Below, piece by piece: positions 1 through 12,000 of a stretch of 64,000 nucleotides of DNA (positions are counted from its first letter, which is position 1; every line of letters begins with the position of its first letter). Position numbers and translations under genes: made by a program. The DNA comes from Earliella scabrosa (lineage: Eukaryota; Basidiomycota; Agaricomycetes; Polyporales; Polyporaceae): positions 992,001-1,056,000 of the forward strand of contig JABYQQ010000004.1 of NCBI GenBank assembly GCA_022605405.1. The letters are read 5' to 3'. Below the pieces are notes generated by a model. The model was not told where the DNA came from, did not search any database, and saw only the letters and a program-made list of their open reading frames with translations.

Positions 1-942
1 CCGCCTCGAGCTGCGCGGCCCAGAGCGCAGCCCCGACCGTATTCGTGAAGCTGAACAGCGGGATGAAGGTGAAGGGCAGCGTCCCCATCCCGAACCTGTG
101 CATTCCCGTGTTTTGTCAGTGATCCTGTGCCTGTCGATATCACGAAACAGATCTAGACATACGCCGTGTACTCCGCTCTCCGGCGCTCAACAAACGCTGC
201 GCGCTGGCCCTTGGAATACCCCTTGAGCTGGAAGTAGCGCGAGTGCCACCCCGGACCGCCGTTGTACCCGTTGTACAGCAGGAAGAGCACCGTGCCGACC
301 GCGGGGACGAAGTTGAGCGGGAACGTGAGCACGTAGCGGACGATGCCGTCCTTTGAGAATGCCTGGAGCGTGCTGCCCACACTGCGCGCTGCGGACGCCT
401 CGGTGCGCGTCTTGCCCTCGCGCACGAGCTGGTCCTGGCCGCACGCGAGGAGCGTCGCGTCGAAGACGTGCGTGAGCGCGGGCTCGAGGAAGAGGGCGCG
501 GGCGAACAGCGAGATGAGGAGGACGGACTCGATCCCGACGAGGAGGAGGGCGATCAGCGGTGCGAGCGGGCCCGTGACGGTGGCGAGGAGGGCCATTTGG
601 GGGACGAAGGTGAAGACGAGGAGGATGGTGGAAATGACTGTTGAGGTCACGAGGGATTTGAAGAGGGCGTCGCGAACGGAGAGCATGACCTCGGGATCTG
701 CGTTGGGGGTTGTATGGCTGGTCAGAGCGAGTTGCGTGCAACCATCGAGCTCATTCAAGAGAACATGACCTACGCGTTATGGCGAATGCGACTCCGCGGA
801 AGGGCCAGAGCCATGCAAAGGAGACGAACGCTTGCAAGCCGTGATCTGCAGCTTCTTGCGCTTCATGCTGGAGTCTGTCGAGGAGAGACTCGGATTGAGA
901 CGCCAGTGTTGAGGTTGTTGTATGTGAACTTGCAGAAGACAT
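1..942 (-). CDS. Rrt8/Lds-like membrane protein (EI24-type), 3' end outside window
   Basis: Three exons join cleanly: 942-774, 697-163 and 95 to beyond base 1, with donors GTAGGT and GTATGT and CAG acceptors. The start is the ATG at 942. The N-terminus is hydrophilic and Ser/Thr-rich, followed by a segment that reads through the first junction as FAITHPEVMLSVRDAL. Four or more hydrophobic segments follow. The C-terminal part has the family-typical run YNGYNGGPGWHSRYF, then a basic stretch ending EYTA, which splices into FGMGTLPFTFIPLFSF. This arrangement matches fungal Rrt8/Lds proteins, which in yeast sit on lipid droplets and at the spore wall. That assignment rests on motif memory. The role in a basidiomycete is inferred only as a multi-pass membrane or lipid-droplet protein. 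Reading the second exon straight through would end at a false stop just after EYTA, inside intron 2. Confidence 0.8.
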
Positions 943-1279
943 GGCAGCTTGCTCTTTCTTACTAGTGCGTGGTGGTCGGGAAAGAGGTGGACGACCATCA
1001 GTGTTGCCAGTGCATGAACATACGCGACTGCACGCGATGACATCACTTGACCTAAACCCGGGAACTTCGGGCTTCAACGAGCGCCTCCTAGGTTGACCCT
1101 GTTTTCCTACCATCCGCCACGTCCTGACTCTCGAGCTCCCTCAAGACCGATCCGGGACCAGAACCGCTTGTTTGCGATTGAGTTCCACTCCTTCTAACGT
1201 TACCCAAAAGCAACACAGATCGTGGCATATCAAATCTAAGGGTTATCTGTGCAGTAACAAATTCCAAAGCGCCAACAGC
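943..1279. other. intergenic, upstream of Rrt8-like gene and downstream of SDR gene
   Basis: Both flanking genes are on the minus strand. The interval must hold the promoter of the Rrt8-like gene and the 3' end of the dehydrogenase gene. I see no clear TATA box or conserved reading frame here. Confidence 0.5.
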
Positions 1280-2502
1280 CTAGTGCTTCTTAACCTCCTC
1301 CTCAAGCCACTCCCATAGGCGGCGTGCCAGGCCTTGGTCGTACGCCTCCGGATTTGGACAGTCCTGGACGCGGGCCCACGGGATGAGGAACTGTTGCATG
1401 TTCAGTCGTTATTGCGTACTACTACTCTCAGACAGCACGTACCTTGCCGTTCAACTCGACGCCCTCCGATGATGCGCCGGCATATAGCGGCGTCAGTGCA
1501 CCCAGCGGTGCCGGCCACATTACAGCATCCTGGCGATTCCACGCCGTCAATCCTCGCTGTCTGGAAACCAAGGACAAGATGACGGCAGGACGCACCAGCA
1601 GTGTACGCTTCACGACGTTCAAATGCCGCGTCAACTCCGTCCTCAAGATGCCCGGATGCAGCGCGACGCTCACGATGCCCTTGTCGCCATAGCGCCGCGC
1701 GAGCTCGAACGCGACGAGCACGTCGGCGAGCTTGCTCTGGCTGTAGAGCACCTCCGTGCTCTGCTTCCTGCGCGCGGGGCCGTCCTTGAGCGTCTCAAAG
1801 TTGATGTGCCCGGCGTACGAGTAGCCGGACGAGGTCGTGACGACGCGCGCGTGGTGGTCTGGAGAGGTCTCCTTGCCCTTGAGGAGCGCGGGGAGGAGGA
1901 GCTGCGTGAGGAGGAAGTGGCCGACGACGTTCGTCCCGAACTGCATGTCGTACCCGTCCGCGGTCACGTCCGCGACCGGACACCACATCACGCCCCTGCA
2001 CACGTACTTTACTGTCACTCTTCATATCCACACGCACATGGAGAGGGGAGAGATACGCACGCGTTGTTGAAGAGCGTGTGAAGAGCGTCCTCCTTGGACA
2101 GGAACTCCTCCGCCGCCTTCCGTACGGACGCCAGGCTGGTCAGGTCGAGGTGGATATAGTGCGTCTCCTTGCCCGTCTCCTTCTTCAGCTCCTCGATCGT
2201 CGCCAGTGCCTTCTCGCGGCTCCGCGCCGCCATGTAGACCTTCGCGTTGTGCTTGAGGAGCTCTCTGATAATCTCCTTGCCAATGCCCGTGTTGCCGCCT
2301 GCGGGCAGCGTCCATCGACGTCGCAGGCACGAACGAGCAGCATACAGAACTTCGAAGGCGCACCAGTGACGAGCATGACCCGCCCGGACAGGTCAGGAAT
2401 CTGGTCCGGGGTGAATTTCGACTTTGGGGGGCGGAGGGAATGGACGAGGATCGTCGCCTCGCCTTTCATCTGGAACCACTGCTCTGCGAGGAAGGACGAC
2501 AT
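1280..2502 (-). CDS. short-chain dehydrogenase/reductase (retinol-dehydrogenase-like)
   Basis: Four exons, 2502-2364, 2298-2061, 1995-1443 and 1390-1280, give 346 residues. The Rossmann nucleotide-binding motif TGGNTGIG spans the first intron (about residues 45-52). The NNAG motif spans the second intron (about residue 125). The catalytic Tyr-x3-Lys is YSQSK near residue 210, preceded by a Ser-rich strand VVTTSSG. After it comes the classical-SDR LHPG motif. The family carries out NAD(P)-dependent oxidation or reduction of alcohols and ketones. The substrate cannot be told from sequence, but the overall pattern is closest to retinol dehydrogenase/WW-oxidoreductase-like fungal SDRs. The C-terminus, ending in KKH, is soluble. 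Every junction falls inside a motif that is only complete after splicing, which supports the exon model. Confidence 0.9.
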
Positions 2503-3093
2503 GGTGGACGACGGCGGTGGCAGACGAGAGAATCGCGCGCGCGAGGTTATGCGGGTGGCATCCGTCGCTCGCTCTCAGGCAGCTTTATAACGTTCTCCCT
2601 AACACACGTCGCGACGACATGGTCCCTTACCGCTGGTCGGCGTACAGACTCCGATCAGGCAAGTGCAATGTACATCTGAAAATGCAGGTGCACAGCCGCG
2701 ACAGCGAATCGTCTCTGCCAGCGGCGGTCGCTGTAGTACTAGTACTATAGAAGATCTAGAGCGCAGTCGACGCTGATCAATCATGCGCTCGTGTGCCTCT
2801 CTCACATCATCTCGATCAGTTCGCAGACACGGGTCCTACTTATCGAGCTCGCCGTGCGTTGCGTGGCCCACCGGCATGTACTGACACAGTCCATAGTTCA
2901 GTAGATCGTGGGCCCGCGACCGGTTATCCGCGTTGACAATGACTGACGACTAAAGACGAGATATACACGTGCTGATGTCACTTCAGAAGGTGGAAAGAAT
3001 GTCGATACCCAAATGCGCGAGAAACACCCAAGTGACTGAACGTGTGCGATAGTCGGGAAGACGGTACGTCTACATAGCTAGAGTGCAGCAAAA
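2503..3093. other. intergenic between SDR promoter and tRNA
   Basis: Contains the putative promoter of the minus-strand dehydrogenase gene. No convincing reading frame or repeat is visible. Confidence 0.5.
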
Positions 3094-3171
3094 TGACCAC
3101 CGCAGGGGTCGAACCTGCAATCTCCTGATCACCCGTCGTAGTCAGACGCGTTGCCATTACGCCAGGCGGCC
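3094..3171 (-). tRNA. tRNA-Arg(ACG) with an apparent 6-nt intron
   Basis: On the minus strand the 7-bp acceptor stem GGCCGCC/GGTGGTC (two G-U pairs) encloses three arms: a D arm with stem GCGT/ACGC, an anticodon stem TCTGA/TCAGG, and a T arm GCAGG-TTCGACC-CCTGC. The anticodon loop is CTACGACGGGTGA, 13 nt instead of 7. With T33 fixed, the anticodon reads ACG. Removing six nucleotides just 3' of position 37, the standard site of eukaryotic tRNA introns, restores a 7-nt loop. The 3' end is followed on the minus strand by TTTT, a Pol III terminator. The core matches fungal tRNA-Arg(ACG) as I remember it. An insertion-bearing tRNA pseudogene is the alternative. Confidence 0.85.
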
Positions 3172-3207
3172 ATACCTTTCTTTCGGCAAAGCGTTAATAT
3201 GTCAGCG

Positions 3208-4990
3208 CTACACAGCATCTCGCAAGCCGATGGCTAACTCTGTTGACCCAGAAGCCCCCCGGTGGCCGGAGTTAGAGCACTGTTCCGAGTGTAACGCTTG
3301 GTTGGCACTCGGCCACACGGTGGAGTTAACCTGTCGGACAAAACTGGGAACGTCGGCGCGCGACGAATCCAAGGAGAGGTGCAGGGGATCGTCCCGGTCG
3401 ACGCCACGCAGCGTGCGGGTGCCCGCTTCTTGAAGATGCAGGAGAAAGCGGTTTATGAGCACTGCGGTGCATCTGCAGCCAAGAATATTAGAGTGAGAAC
3501 GGTGCAACTTCAGAGCCGGAGGGAGACTGCAAGTAGCACAGGGGAGACATACGGGTCGGTGAACAGGACGATGTTACTCTCAAAGCCGGTGTTGAATATC
3601 TGGCGTGGGTTGTTTCCAATGGGTGTTCTGACATTACGGCCGTGGGAGTGGTCCGACTCACCGATCGCAAGGTGAAAACTAGATGAAGCACGTTCAAGAC
3701 CAACAGGACGCTAGAGTCGGCGAGGGTTAGAGGTTGATGGCTCGACTAGCTGGGATGCGCACATGAAGTAGGTTGCGCCTGATGCATGGGTCAACGCGTG
3801 AGGAACTAAAACCACTAGCAATAAGATCAGACGCCACGTACCATCACGAACTAGGATGCTTTGTAGGGATCGAGCTTGGGATATCTCGCTGAGGATGGTC
3901 TTTCTCGGGATGACAGAGAGCGTGATGCCAATCAAGATGATATCTGCAGCGATCAGACACCCTCGCGAGATGACGACGTCTGCGAGCGGACGTCAACGAG
4001 AGAGCGGTGGGATGGGTCGTTCACGGAGACCATAGTGATACATACCTCTACAAGCACAAGTCAGTCACATGGACGGGCGGGATCTAAGTACAGTGTGATG
4101 AACGGACCTCACAACCTCGTCCACAGTAACGTCAATAGTATTCATGCATCCGTAGACTGGGTCGTTGTAGCCAGAGAGGTGATCGACAAAGAACCTTGTC
4201 TGCATCCGGAGGTGTCAGCTTCGCAGTCTGGAGGCGGCCGCATTGACCTCATAGACACTAACCAAATTCACGCCTAGCGGGACTAGCGAGAGCCCCAGGA
4301 CGAGTAGGAACCAGAGTCGGCTTCCAGCACTGAGTGCGTATGCCCTACGCGCAGCAAACACTGGATCGAAGGAGATCAGCACGGCGATGACCAGCAGAGC
4401 GACGACAAGTGACACGAACCGCCCCACGGGAGGGACTGCAGCATCTCGACGGCAGTGAGGGTCCTCTGAGTGGTCCTACAGCTGTTGTCACGTTGCTCAG
4501 TCCTGACTTCCTCATGACACTGGCGATAAACCGACCTCTGCTGGGCGATCAGCGACAATGGAACTTGTATGAAGTGGCTTTAAGAGACACGTACTTCATC
4601 CGTGAAGATGGGCAGATATATCGCCAGGACCATGACGTAGTATGTCAGGGATATGTACTTACTCGTGAGATACAGGATGGAGGGGGCCGTGAAGCGGCGC
4701 TTCCAGAAGAAGTTCACTTCGCCGTCCAAGGTGATGATGGACTCGTAGATGAAGAACACTGCACGTGACGGTACGAGGTCAGTATTCGCAAGATCGTGGC
4801 AATATAGTAGCTCAGGGGTGCTCACCTGCAGCCGCTAGCGTGCAGCATGTGTTCACGAACCTGAGGTACTGCGTGTCAGTCTTCCGAGGATCGTGTCGGG
4901 CGTTGAACCCATTGGATACACTGACACTTACGTGCTATCATATTCCGCGACAACCTCGGCGGTGTAGGAGTCTAGCGAGTTGTCCGACAT
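3208..4990 (-). CDS. DUF6533-type multi-pass membrane protein, copy D
   Basis: The first exon starts at the ATG at 4990 and gives MSDNSLDSYTAEVVAEYDS. The next small exon gives TFVNTCCTLAAA, and the following exon carries the DUF6533 core (FFIYESIITLDGEVNFFWKR...SILYLTSKYISL). Later exons encode hydrophobic segments (AARRAYALSAGSRLW...SLVPLGVNL), a segment after the micro-exon at 4046-4047 (VVISRGCLIAADIIL), and the tail (INRFLLHLQEAGTRTL), which ends at 3208. About six or seven membrane spans are expected. It is the divergent, opposite-strand member of a family with three tandem copies at 15.2-22.5 kb. The family is expanded in agaricomycetes and has no established function. I cannot rule out extra exons in the middle of the gene. 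Confidence 0.75.
4046..4047 (-). other. 2-nt micro-exon (AG) of DUF6533 copy D
   Basis: The upstream exon ends GTTGTGAG at 4108. Intron 4107-4048 is GTCCGT...TGTAG (60 nt), intron 4045-3980 is GTATGT...CGCAG (66 nt), and the next exon starts ACGTCGTCATC at 3979. Only with the two bases AG inserted does the frame continue, as V-R-D-V-V-I-S-R-G-C-L-I. Without them the frame is lost. Confidence 0.75.
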
Positions 4991-6752
4991 GTTGTCTGGG
5001 AGACTTTGGATAATGGTGAGCTTCAGCGTTGAAAACGACCTTCTTCATATATGGTCTACAGCCGACTTCGAACCCGATTCCCAAGCACCGCATTGTCGAT
5101 TGACCAACAGGCCCATCGAAGATGACAGTCACGGTAGAAGCCCTTCCATAGCACGGCTTAACTCCCCTGTCAGTTCAGAAGCAAGAAGCAAATCGTGTTC
5201 AGCGCTCGAACAGATGGTCGTTGGCGTCGAAAATCTTCGCAGGTCAACATCGGTTCGGGCGCGGGGACTGCGAGAGCTCTGGCAGGATACGTCGAACGCA
5301 AGACGTGTCGCCCTTGCAATACTGCTCGGATGGGTGACCGCTCGCATAATGATGCTTGTAACTTGCACGTTGTCAGAAACAAATAGTCCGGCTTTTAGCA
5401 TCGAGGTCACTCACCATGAGCACTAGTCGTCGCGGTCACGATGATCACTCCAATGCCGTACTACCGTACGACTCACTACTGCGGAGCTTTCGAGTAGACT
5501 TCCAGAACAGGAGATCGCTGTGCATGTACGTGTGGCACTGGCAACGTCAACAAGGCGAAGCGTGCGCAGCGGACAGCAATACTACTACTAGTGCTGCGGG
5601 ACGCGCGGCGCGTTGATCATGCATCCGCAACACCTGGATACTTCGAGAGATGGTGCGCGCACAGGATCCCGGCTGCGAGCATTCGAAGCGGATATCGAAG
5701 TTGGCGGCACCGACTGCTTGCACGACGGGCATAGCTGAAAGTTACCCGCCGGGAAGGCATTAGATTGGGTGTGAATACTTATGGTCTCCCGTCGCGGACG
5801 GTCGTTTCAACAGGTTCAGGCCCGGAACAGCCATACATCATATTAGTCTTCCGTACCAGAGGTCAGAGGAATTTTGCCGACTTTCCGTGACATGTGGCGT
5901 GCGCGTTTGGTAGGAAGGTGACACCAGAGAGTCCAGGATTGGCCGATTGCGGTGCCAGTGGAATAGGCTGCGTTGTTTCAGTAGGGTTGGTGTTGGCGGC
6001 ACTGCCGCGGTGACCGCACATGTTCGGGGGCGAGGACGGGACGGCGGGAGTGAGGAAACGGCGGGAGCGGACACGCGGGCGTCTTAAACTAGTCGGGATC
6101 TGCCGGAGCGCCAATGGGCAAGAAGAGGCAACTAGAGGCAATTGCGAAGATGCGGACTAACTGTTGCCTCGGGCCTGCATTGCATGTCGTGTTGAATGAG
6201 CATACAAGTAGTTGGGTTCACGATGCATACGGGCAATGACCTGCCCCGCGAATTCTCCTAGTGGAAGACAGCAGTTCGCGGACGTTGAAGCGCTATTTGT
6301 AGATGGAACTATGAGCAAGGCTTCAAGCCACGAGCACTACCCATGACGTCGCCACAACTTCAATACAGTACACGTTGCGCACACGGTACCAAGAACGCAC
6401 GAACGTCGATACCGCAACCGCGGCAGCACGAGGGTCCCTTCCCTCACGAATCGTCCTCCTACGCCATCGCACGAAGTCCGAAGCACGGCATGTGGCCGCG
6501 CACAGCGTCCGAAATGAAGCCTCCTGTCTGGTCACAGCGCGCCTCGCGCTGTCTCCTAGTACCTGTAAGGCAACAGCGTCTCACCGTTCAGGGAGACACT
6601 GGCAGGGAGACGGGGAGGGACAAAGTCTAGGTTTGCGTCGCAATGGAAGTCGAAGGTGGGCGAGACGCACGCCGCCCGCGGATCGTCCATGAATCCCTGC
6701 ACGGCAACGACACCGCAGTCTGGCGACCCTCCTCTCCTCTCTCCTCCGCCGC
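4991..6752. other. intergenic, about 1.8 kb
   Basis: Short open frames exist on both strands but none shows conserved motifs, a plausible intron pattern or a domain. It contains the promoter of DUF6533 copy D at its left end and the 3' side of the phosphatase gene at its right end. A frame on the minus strand runs on to 6556 beyond the phosphatase stop, but it is Arg/Pro-rich shadow sequence. Confidence 0.45.
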
Positions 6753-7649
6753 TCAACCCATCGATCCTCTCCGCGAGACAGGCAAAGGCGGTGGAAGCGA
6801 GCGCGTCTGGGGCGGTGGGGTCTGTGCCTCGAAGGCGGGCCACAGCCGGCGGATGCGCTCCGCGACGAGCGTCCGCGTCGAGGTCGAAGCCGATGTCGAG
6901 TACGAGTACGACATCGCGCGAGGGCGGGGCGTGCCGCCCCTGCGGAGCTTGCGGTGGCCACGGAGGCGGGCGGCGTAGATCTCGAGCTGGTGGCGGAAGC
7001 CGAGGTTGGGACAGACGACCTCGCGCTTGGAGACGACACGCGCGAGCGCGTCGGCGGGACGGAGCGCGTGTGTCGCGATGAGGTAGGCGCAGACGACGGT
7101 GGCAGAGCGCGAGATGCCCATCGCGCAGTGTACCTGGGTGTGTGAAGGGCGGCGTGAGTGACACTGACTATGCAGAAGAGCGCAGGCGCAGCGCGTCCCG
7201 GAGCTTGAGGCAGAGTGATAGGGGACGCGCACCGCCGCCACGGGGCAGAAACGGGGCATTAAGTTTACGATTGAAGGGAAGGGACTTACGAGGACGGTGT
7301 TGCGCGGGTCCTCGAGCGCGCTCTTGATGAACGCGGTCGTCGTGTCGAGGTATTGGAGGATGTCCGCGCCGTTGACGTCCTGCACGGGGACGTGCAGCGT
7401 TTTGAGCTTGGGAAGCGTCCTCGGATAGGGCGGGCGCTGCTCGATGGCGGAGACAATGTGCGTTACGCCGAGCGCGATGAGCTGTTCGTCGTCTATAGCA
7501 GTGGCGAGGCCCGAGAGCCAGAGGCGAGGGACGATCTCGGAGGGCGTGTTCAGCAGGATGGCTGCCCTGCGTGGGTGGGGAATCTTGGGGCGAGCGTAGG
7601 CGGTGCGCGTGAGGGAGCCGTTGCCGAGGGGAGAGGAGAAGAATAACAT
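6753..7649 (-). CDS. dual-specificity protein phosphatase
   Basis: Two exons, 7649-7290 and 7133-6753, joined over a 156-nt GT-AG intron, give 246 residues. The start is the ATG at 7649 (MLFFSSPLGNGS). Upstream sequence in the same frame is open but looks like leader. The N-terminal half has the DSP fold pattern (PSEIVPRLWLSGLATAIDDEQLIALGVTHIVSAIE begins near residue 30). The catalytic P-loop HCAMGISRSAT lies at about residues 122-132, directly after the splice junction, giving the C-x5-R-S signature. An upstream Asp in VQDVNGADIL is the candidate general acid. The enzyme is expected to remove phosphate from Tyr and Ser/Thr, probably in the cytosol or nucleus. The C-terminal 80 residues are basic and low-complexity. 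The substrate is unknown. Confidence 0.85.
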   Translation of the reverse strand: MLFFSSPLGNGSLTRTAYARPKIPHPRRAAILLNTPSEIVPRLWLSGLATAIDDEQLIALGVTHIVSAIEQRPPYPRTLPKLKTLHVPVQDVNGADILQYLDTTTAFIKSALEDPRNTVLVSPFPSIVNLMPRFCPVAAVRVPYHSASSSGTRCACALLHSQCHSRRPSHTQVHCAMGISRSATVVCAYLIATHALRPADALARVVSKREVVCPNLGFRHQLEIYAARLRGHRKLRRGGTPRPRAMSYSYSTSASTSTRTLVAERIRRLWPAFEAQTPPPQTRSLPPPLPVSRRGSMG

Positions 7650-9061
7650 GTTAGTCCTGTGGGGTGAATCAGGAAGAGGGAGACGAGCTGGAGGATCGTC
7701 AGGAGATGTTGATGATATAGGCAGCACGGCGTTGTCAATGTGACTGTTGTGGACAGACGGAGATCGCTCAGGTGCCAGCTGCTGCGCACTAGTCGCGAAA
7801 AGAGAACGTATCTCACACTCGCCGGCGCGTAGGCTGTGTCGAGGCTGTATTGAAGACAGCAGGCGCACATGTGACTGGCGAAGCAGCGGACTCACCCAGC
7901 CTCGCACGCGCAAGTCCGAGGCATTTAGCCTCTATACCCTGCGCAAGGGGTTCCACGTTCAGGGATTGAGGCAGATATCTGTATACAGATATTGCGTATC
8001 TGCGTCATCGTTGTGGACCACATTAAGAATTGGAAAACGAGTTGAGCAGTAGTATGATATCAGACAATGTTAGTCCGAATCTGTCCGATAGAACTACGCA
8101 CCATTCGCCGGATTTATGTAATGCCGCCTGTAGGGATAGCTGTCGAGTCTCGATGGGTGTCACTTGAGAGCCAAGCTCTGGTGTGACCTTCATGGATGTA
8201 CGTACTTGAGGGTGCTGTATGCTCTCGAGACGGCGTGCTATTCTGGACTGACTCAGATGATGTAACGCTGTAGCAGTGGGTGGATATTGTGCGAGTTTCG
8301 GTTATGGTGACGAACGGTTTGATCGTAGGTGCTCGAACGGCGTAAGTACGTTATGAGCGCGCTCCCATCACTCGGATGATGATGACAAGCCCGCCCTGAA
8401 GTGAGATGGTCCGTGCGCACTTCCATAGGCTATATAATCCCTTCCCCGAGACGGTAGCAACTCATACTTACCTTGATGGCACAGGCCCCTTCATGTACCT
8501 GGGTCTGTGGGCCGTGGGAGCCTCTCATAGCACGGCGACCATGTCCTCAGGGGGATCCTGCGGTTTGTATGGGCTTCGGCTCATGCACCGTCCCAATATT
8601 TCCCTGTCCTGCTTCGGCCCTCGGGCTGGGCAGGCCATTTATTTTTGCCTGTCTATGGTACTAACCCTAACCCTAGTGTCATCCGATGTTCTGAGCTTTG
8701 ATAGGAGTCGAGTAACATAGTGATACCTTCATTCTTTCTCATAGACTCTGGCAAACGCTCACCGTGTAACACTGTAATGACTGTACTATCAATGTAAGAA
8801 GCATATATATGATGCTGTATTCGTCACTTGAAGTCGAAGTTGCAAGCCGGTATTGCTCTCAGTCCATTTGACGCTTAGCTATATGTCGACCCCGACTTCC
8901 GCGGACATGTCCTTCCATCAAGCACTACAACTACCCCTGCTTTCTGCTTGACGCGACCAGTACGGGCTCCGTCACAATACCCTGAACAGTGCACCGACTC
9001 TACCACCTCACGACCCTGAGCCGGCACAAGCGCAAGTAAAACCGCCATCCAAGCCTGGCGC
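7650..9061. other. divergent promoter region between phosphatase and CLC channel
   Basis: This 1.4-kb gap separates two genes transcribed away from each other. At 8660-8674 there is a short double CCCTAA tract (telomere-like, about two units). No supported gene. Confidence 0.5.
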
Positions 9062-12000
9062 ATGTGGAACAGTGCAGACTCGCATGCCCCATGGCAGAAG
9101 GGGACCCCGCGCGACGACGAGAGCGACATCCGTGACGCAGAAGCGTACGAATTCGTTGAAACCGAGACCGGCCCGCTCCTCTCCTCACGCTCGCTGGGCA
9201 AACAGGTCGCCTATGAAGAGGGGAGCACGATCGACTGGCTCCGGGAGGAGGCTGCTGAACGCGAGCGCAAGCGCGTCATGCGCTCGCAGCGGGGCTTGCA
9301 TGGGCTGGTCGGGATGGTCCTGGACTCGGCGGGGATGTGGCTGGTGATTGTCTTGACTGGTGCGGGGACGGGGGTGCTGGGTGCGTGGCTAGACGTGTTG
9401 GTCAAATGGTACGTCGTGTGCGCTCTTGTGTTCGGGGGTGTTCCGTACGTATCCCTCAAGACAGGCTGGGCGACTTGCGAGAAGGGCGGTGTACGTATGG
9501 CTTCTTCTACAACCAGGTTGCGTGTTGTAGTGGGCTTGACCGTGAGTACTCTCATGCTGGGCTATATGCTATCGCACGTTCAACTGGCATGCAGCCGGCG
9601 AGGTGTGCAACGAATGGCAGACGTGGAGCGAGTACCTGCACGTCAACTCGATATTCGGCCAATCCTTGCTGCACGCTGCTATCTACATCGCGCTCTCGGT
9701 GAGCTCACGCGCATATACCTACGCCAAGACGCACACACCCTGAATGCGTACGCACAGATCGGGTTTGCCGCAAGCTCCGCCGTCCTGGTCATGACATACG
9801 CTCCCTAGTGAGCCGCCCTCGCAACGATACACAGGGAGAGGTACTGACGCCTGGGTTGGACCCGCAGTGCGTTTCACACAGGAAGTAAGTACACGCTTTC
9901 CTCTCTCTCGTATTCTATTTTCTGAACCGCGCCCATAGTACCCGAAATCAAGGCTGTCAGTAGCCATCTACACATTCCCTCCTTCCGCAAACTCATCTGT
10001 CGCAGATACTCAGTGGATATGTCCTGGACGAATTCCTCGGCGCCTGGGTTCTCCTCATCAAGGCAGTCGGCGTTGCCCTCGCGGTCGCGTCCGGCCTGTC
10101 TCTCGGGAAAGAAGGTCCGCTCGTGCATGTCTCATGCTGCTGGGCGTACCTCCTCTCCCGCGTCCTCAAGCAATACCGGCAGAATGAAGGTAAGTACATC
10201 TGTACCTCCTCACCCTCCTTCACGTGCTGACTGTGAGCTCTGCTGCAGCACGCAAGCGCAAGCTCCTCGCCGCGGCCGCGGCCGCGGGCGTGTCGGTCGC
10301 GTTCGGGAGCCCGCTGGGTGGTGTGCTGTTCGGCCTCGAGGAGCTCGACGCGTTCTCGAACGACAGCGACGTGATGTGGCGCGCGTTCGTGACGTCGGTG
10401 ATTGCGGCGGTGTCGCTGCAGTACGTGGACCCGTTCGGGACGTCGAAGCTCGTGCTCTTCCAGGTGAACGAGACACAGTCGATCTGGCGCGCGTTCGAGC
10501 TGGTGCGTGCGGGACTTCTCTCCCCCCGGTCGTAGATACCGCTAACGGGGAGGACCATCGCAGATCCCTTGGGTGTTCTTGTCCGTTGTCGGGGTGCGTT
10601 GGGTTTCATTCAACGTCTATGAGATGAGGGGTTGGAGATTTTTGCTGTTGACTGTTAAATGTTGGCTGTTGACAGGGTCTTCTTGGCTCGCTCCTCATCA
10701 AGCTGAACGCCGCCGCTGCAGTGTATAGACGGCATAGCATCCTCCACGAATGGCCCATCGTCGAAGTGGTGGGCTTCACTGCGATCACTGCTGCCGTCAG
10801 CTATCTGGTAAGACGAGCAATGCATGGTTTACAACGGCTTGCTTGATCACTGATCTCTGTCCTAGGTCGTGTTCCTGCGCGTTCCTGCTTCAGAGCTCGT
10901 AGCGAACCTATTCCAGGAATGCGACCCCGCTAAGCCGGACTATCACGGTCTCTGCAAGTCCGTAGCCATCATTCTGTAGATCGCGTTGTTGCACTGAGCA
11001 TGCGACGCAGCCCGACAGCTCTTGCAGCGAACGTGTTCCTGCTCCTCTTAACTGCGATGGTCAAGATCGGATTCACCGCTTGGACATTTGGGATGATGGT
11101 ACGCCGTCTCCACTCGTCGGTCCCACCTAGACTGAACGTATGCCCTGCATAGGTTCCTGCTGGGATATTCCTGCCTACCATCGCCATAGGCGCCTCGATG
11201 GGACGTGCTGTGGGACTCATCACGTTTGTTCTATTTCACTTCGGTGCCTGCGCGCGATGATAACCATTGTGGGTTTAGGCAAGGCTTGTACCGGAGGTAC
11301 CCGACAGCGTGGATCTTCTCGTCGTGTCCTCCCGACCCGATGGTGCCGTGCATCGCGCCCGGCTTCTACGCCGTCGTTGGCGCGTCCGCTATGCTCGGAG
11401 GAGTGACCCGCATGACGAGTGAGCACTCTTCGCCTCGCTGCTATCATCGTGCATATGCATATACTGATGTTTCGTGCCAGTCTCCATCGTCGTCATCCTC
11501 TTTGAGGTGAGTTCGATTGTTCCCAGCCCAAAGTTCTGAACCTGAGCTCACGCGCTCCCCTCCCTCGCTCTGGCTTTGTAGCTCACAGGCGCGCTCTCGC
11601 ACGTCCTGCCGATCATGATCTCCGTCATGGTCTCAAAGTGGGTCGCAGACGCGTTCGGCAAAGACGGAATCTACTCGGCGTGGATCGCGATGCGCCAGTA
11701 CCCGTGGCTGCCCACGCGCGAGTTCCGGGACCAGGGCCAGACGGCGGCGCAGGTGATGAAGTCCGCCGCGAACCTCGTCGTCGTCGCCGAAGACGCGGAC
11801 GGGAATGGGGACGGAGGGGGACGGGGGATCGCGCTGAAGGCGCTGAGCGAGCTCGTCAGGACGCATACGTTCAGGGGGTTCCCGGTCGTAAGGGGGGAGG
11901 TGCTGCTTGGGTTCGTGATGCGGGATAAGCTGCAGGCGTGTGTCGGTGAGTGGGTTTGGCAACTTGACGCGGATGTGGTGCTGATGGGACGGGCGACAGA

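Noticed and set aside
1623..2081. 152-codon plus-strand frame opposite the dehydrogenase
   Set aside because: Antisense of the third SDR exon, Arg/Glu/Val-biased with no motif.
6556..7164. C-terminal extension of the phosphatase in another frame to 6556
   Set aside because: It needs a splice with no suitable donor found and adds unconserved Arg/Pro sequence; the stop at 6753 gives a complete enzyme.
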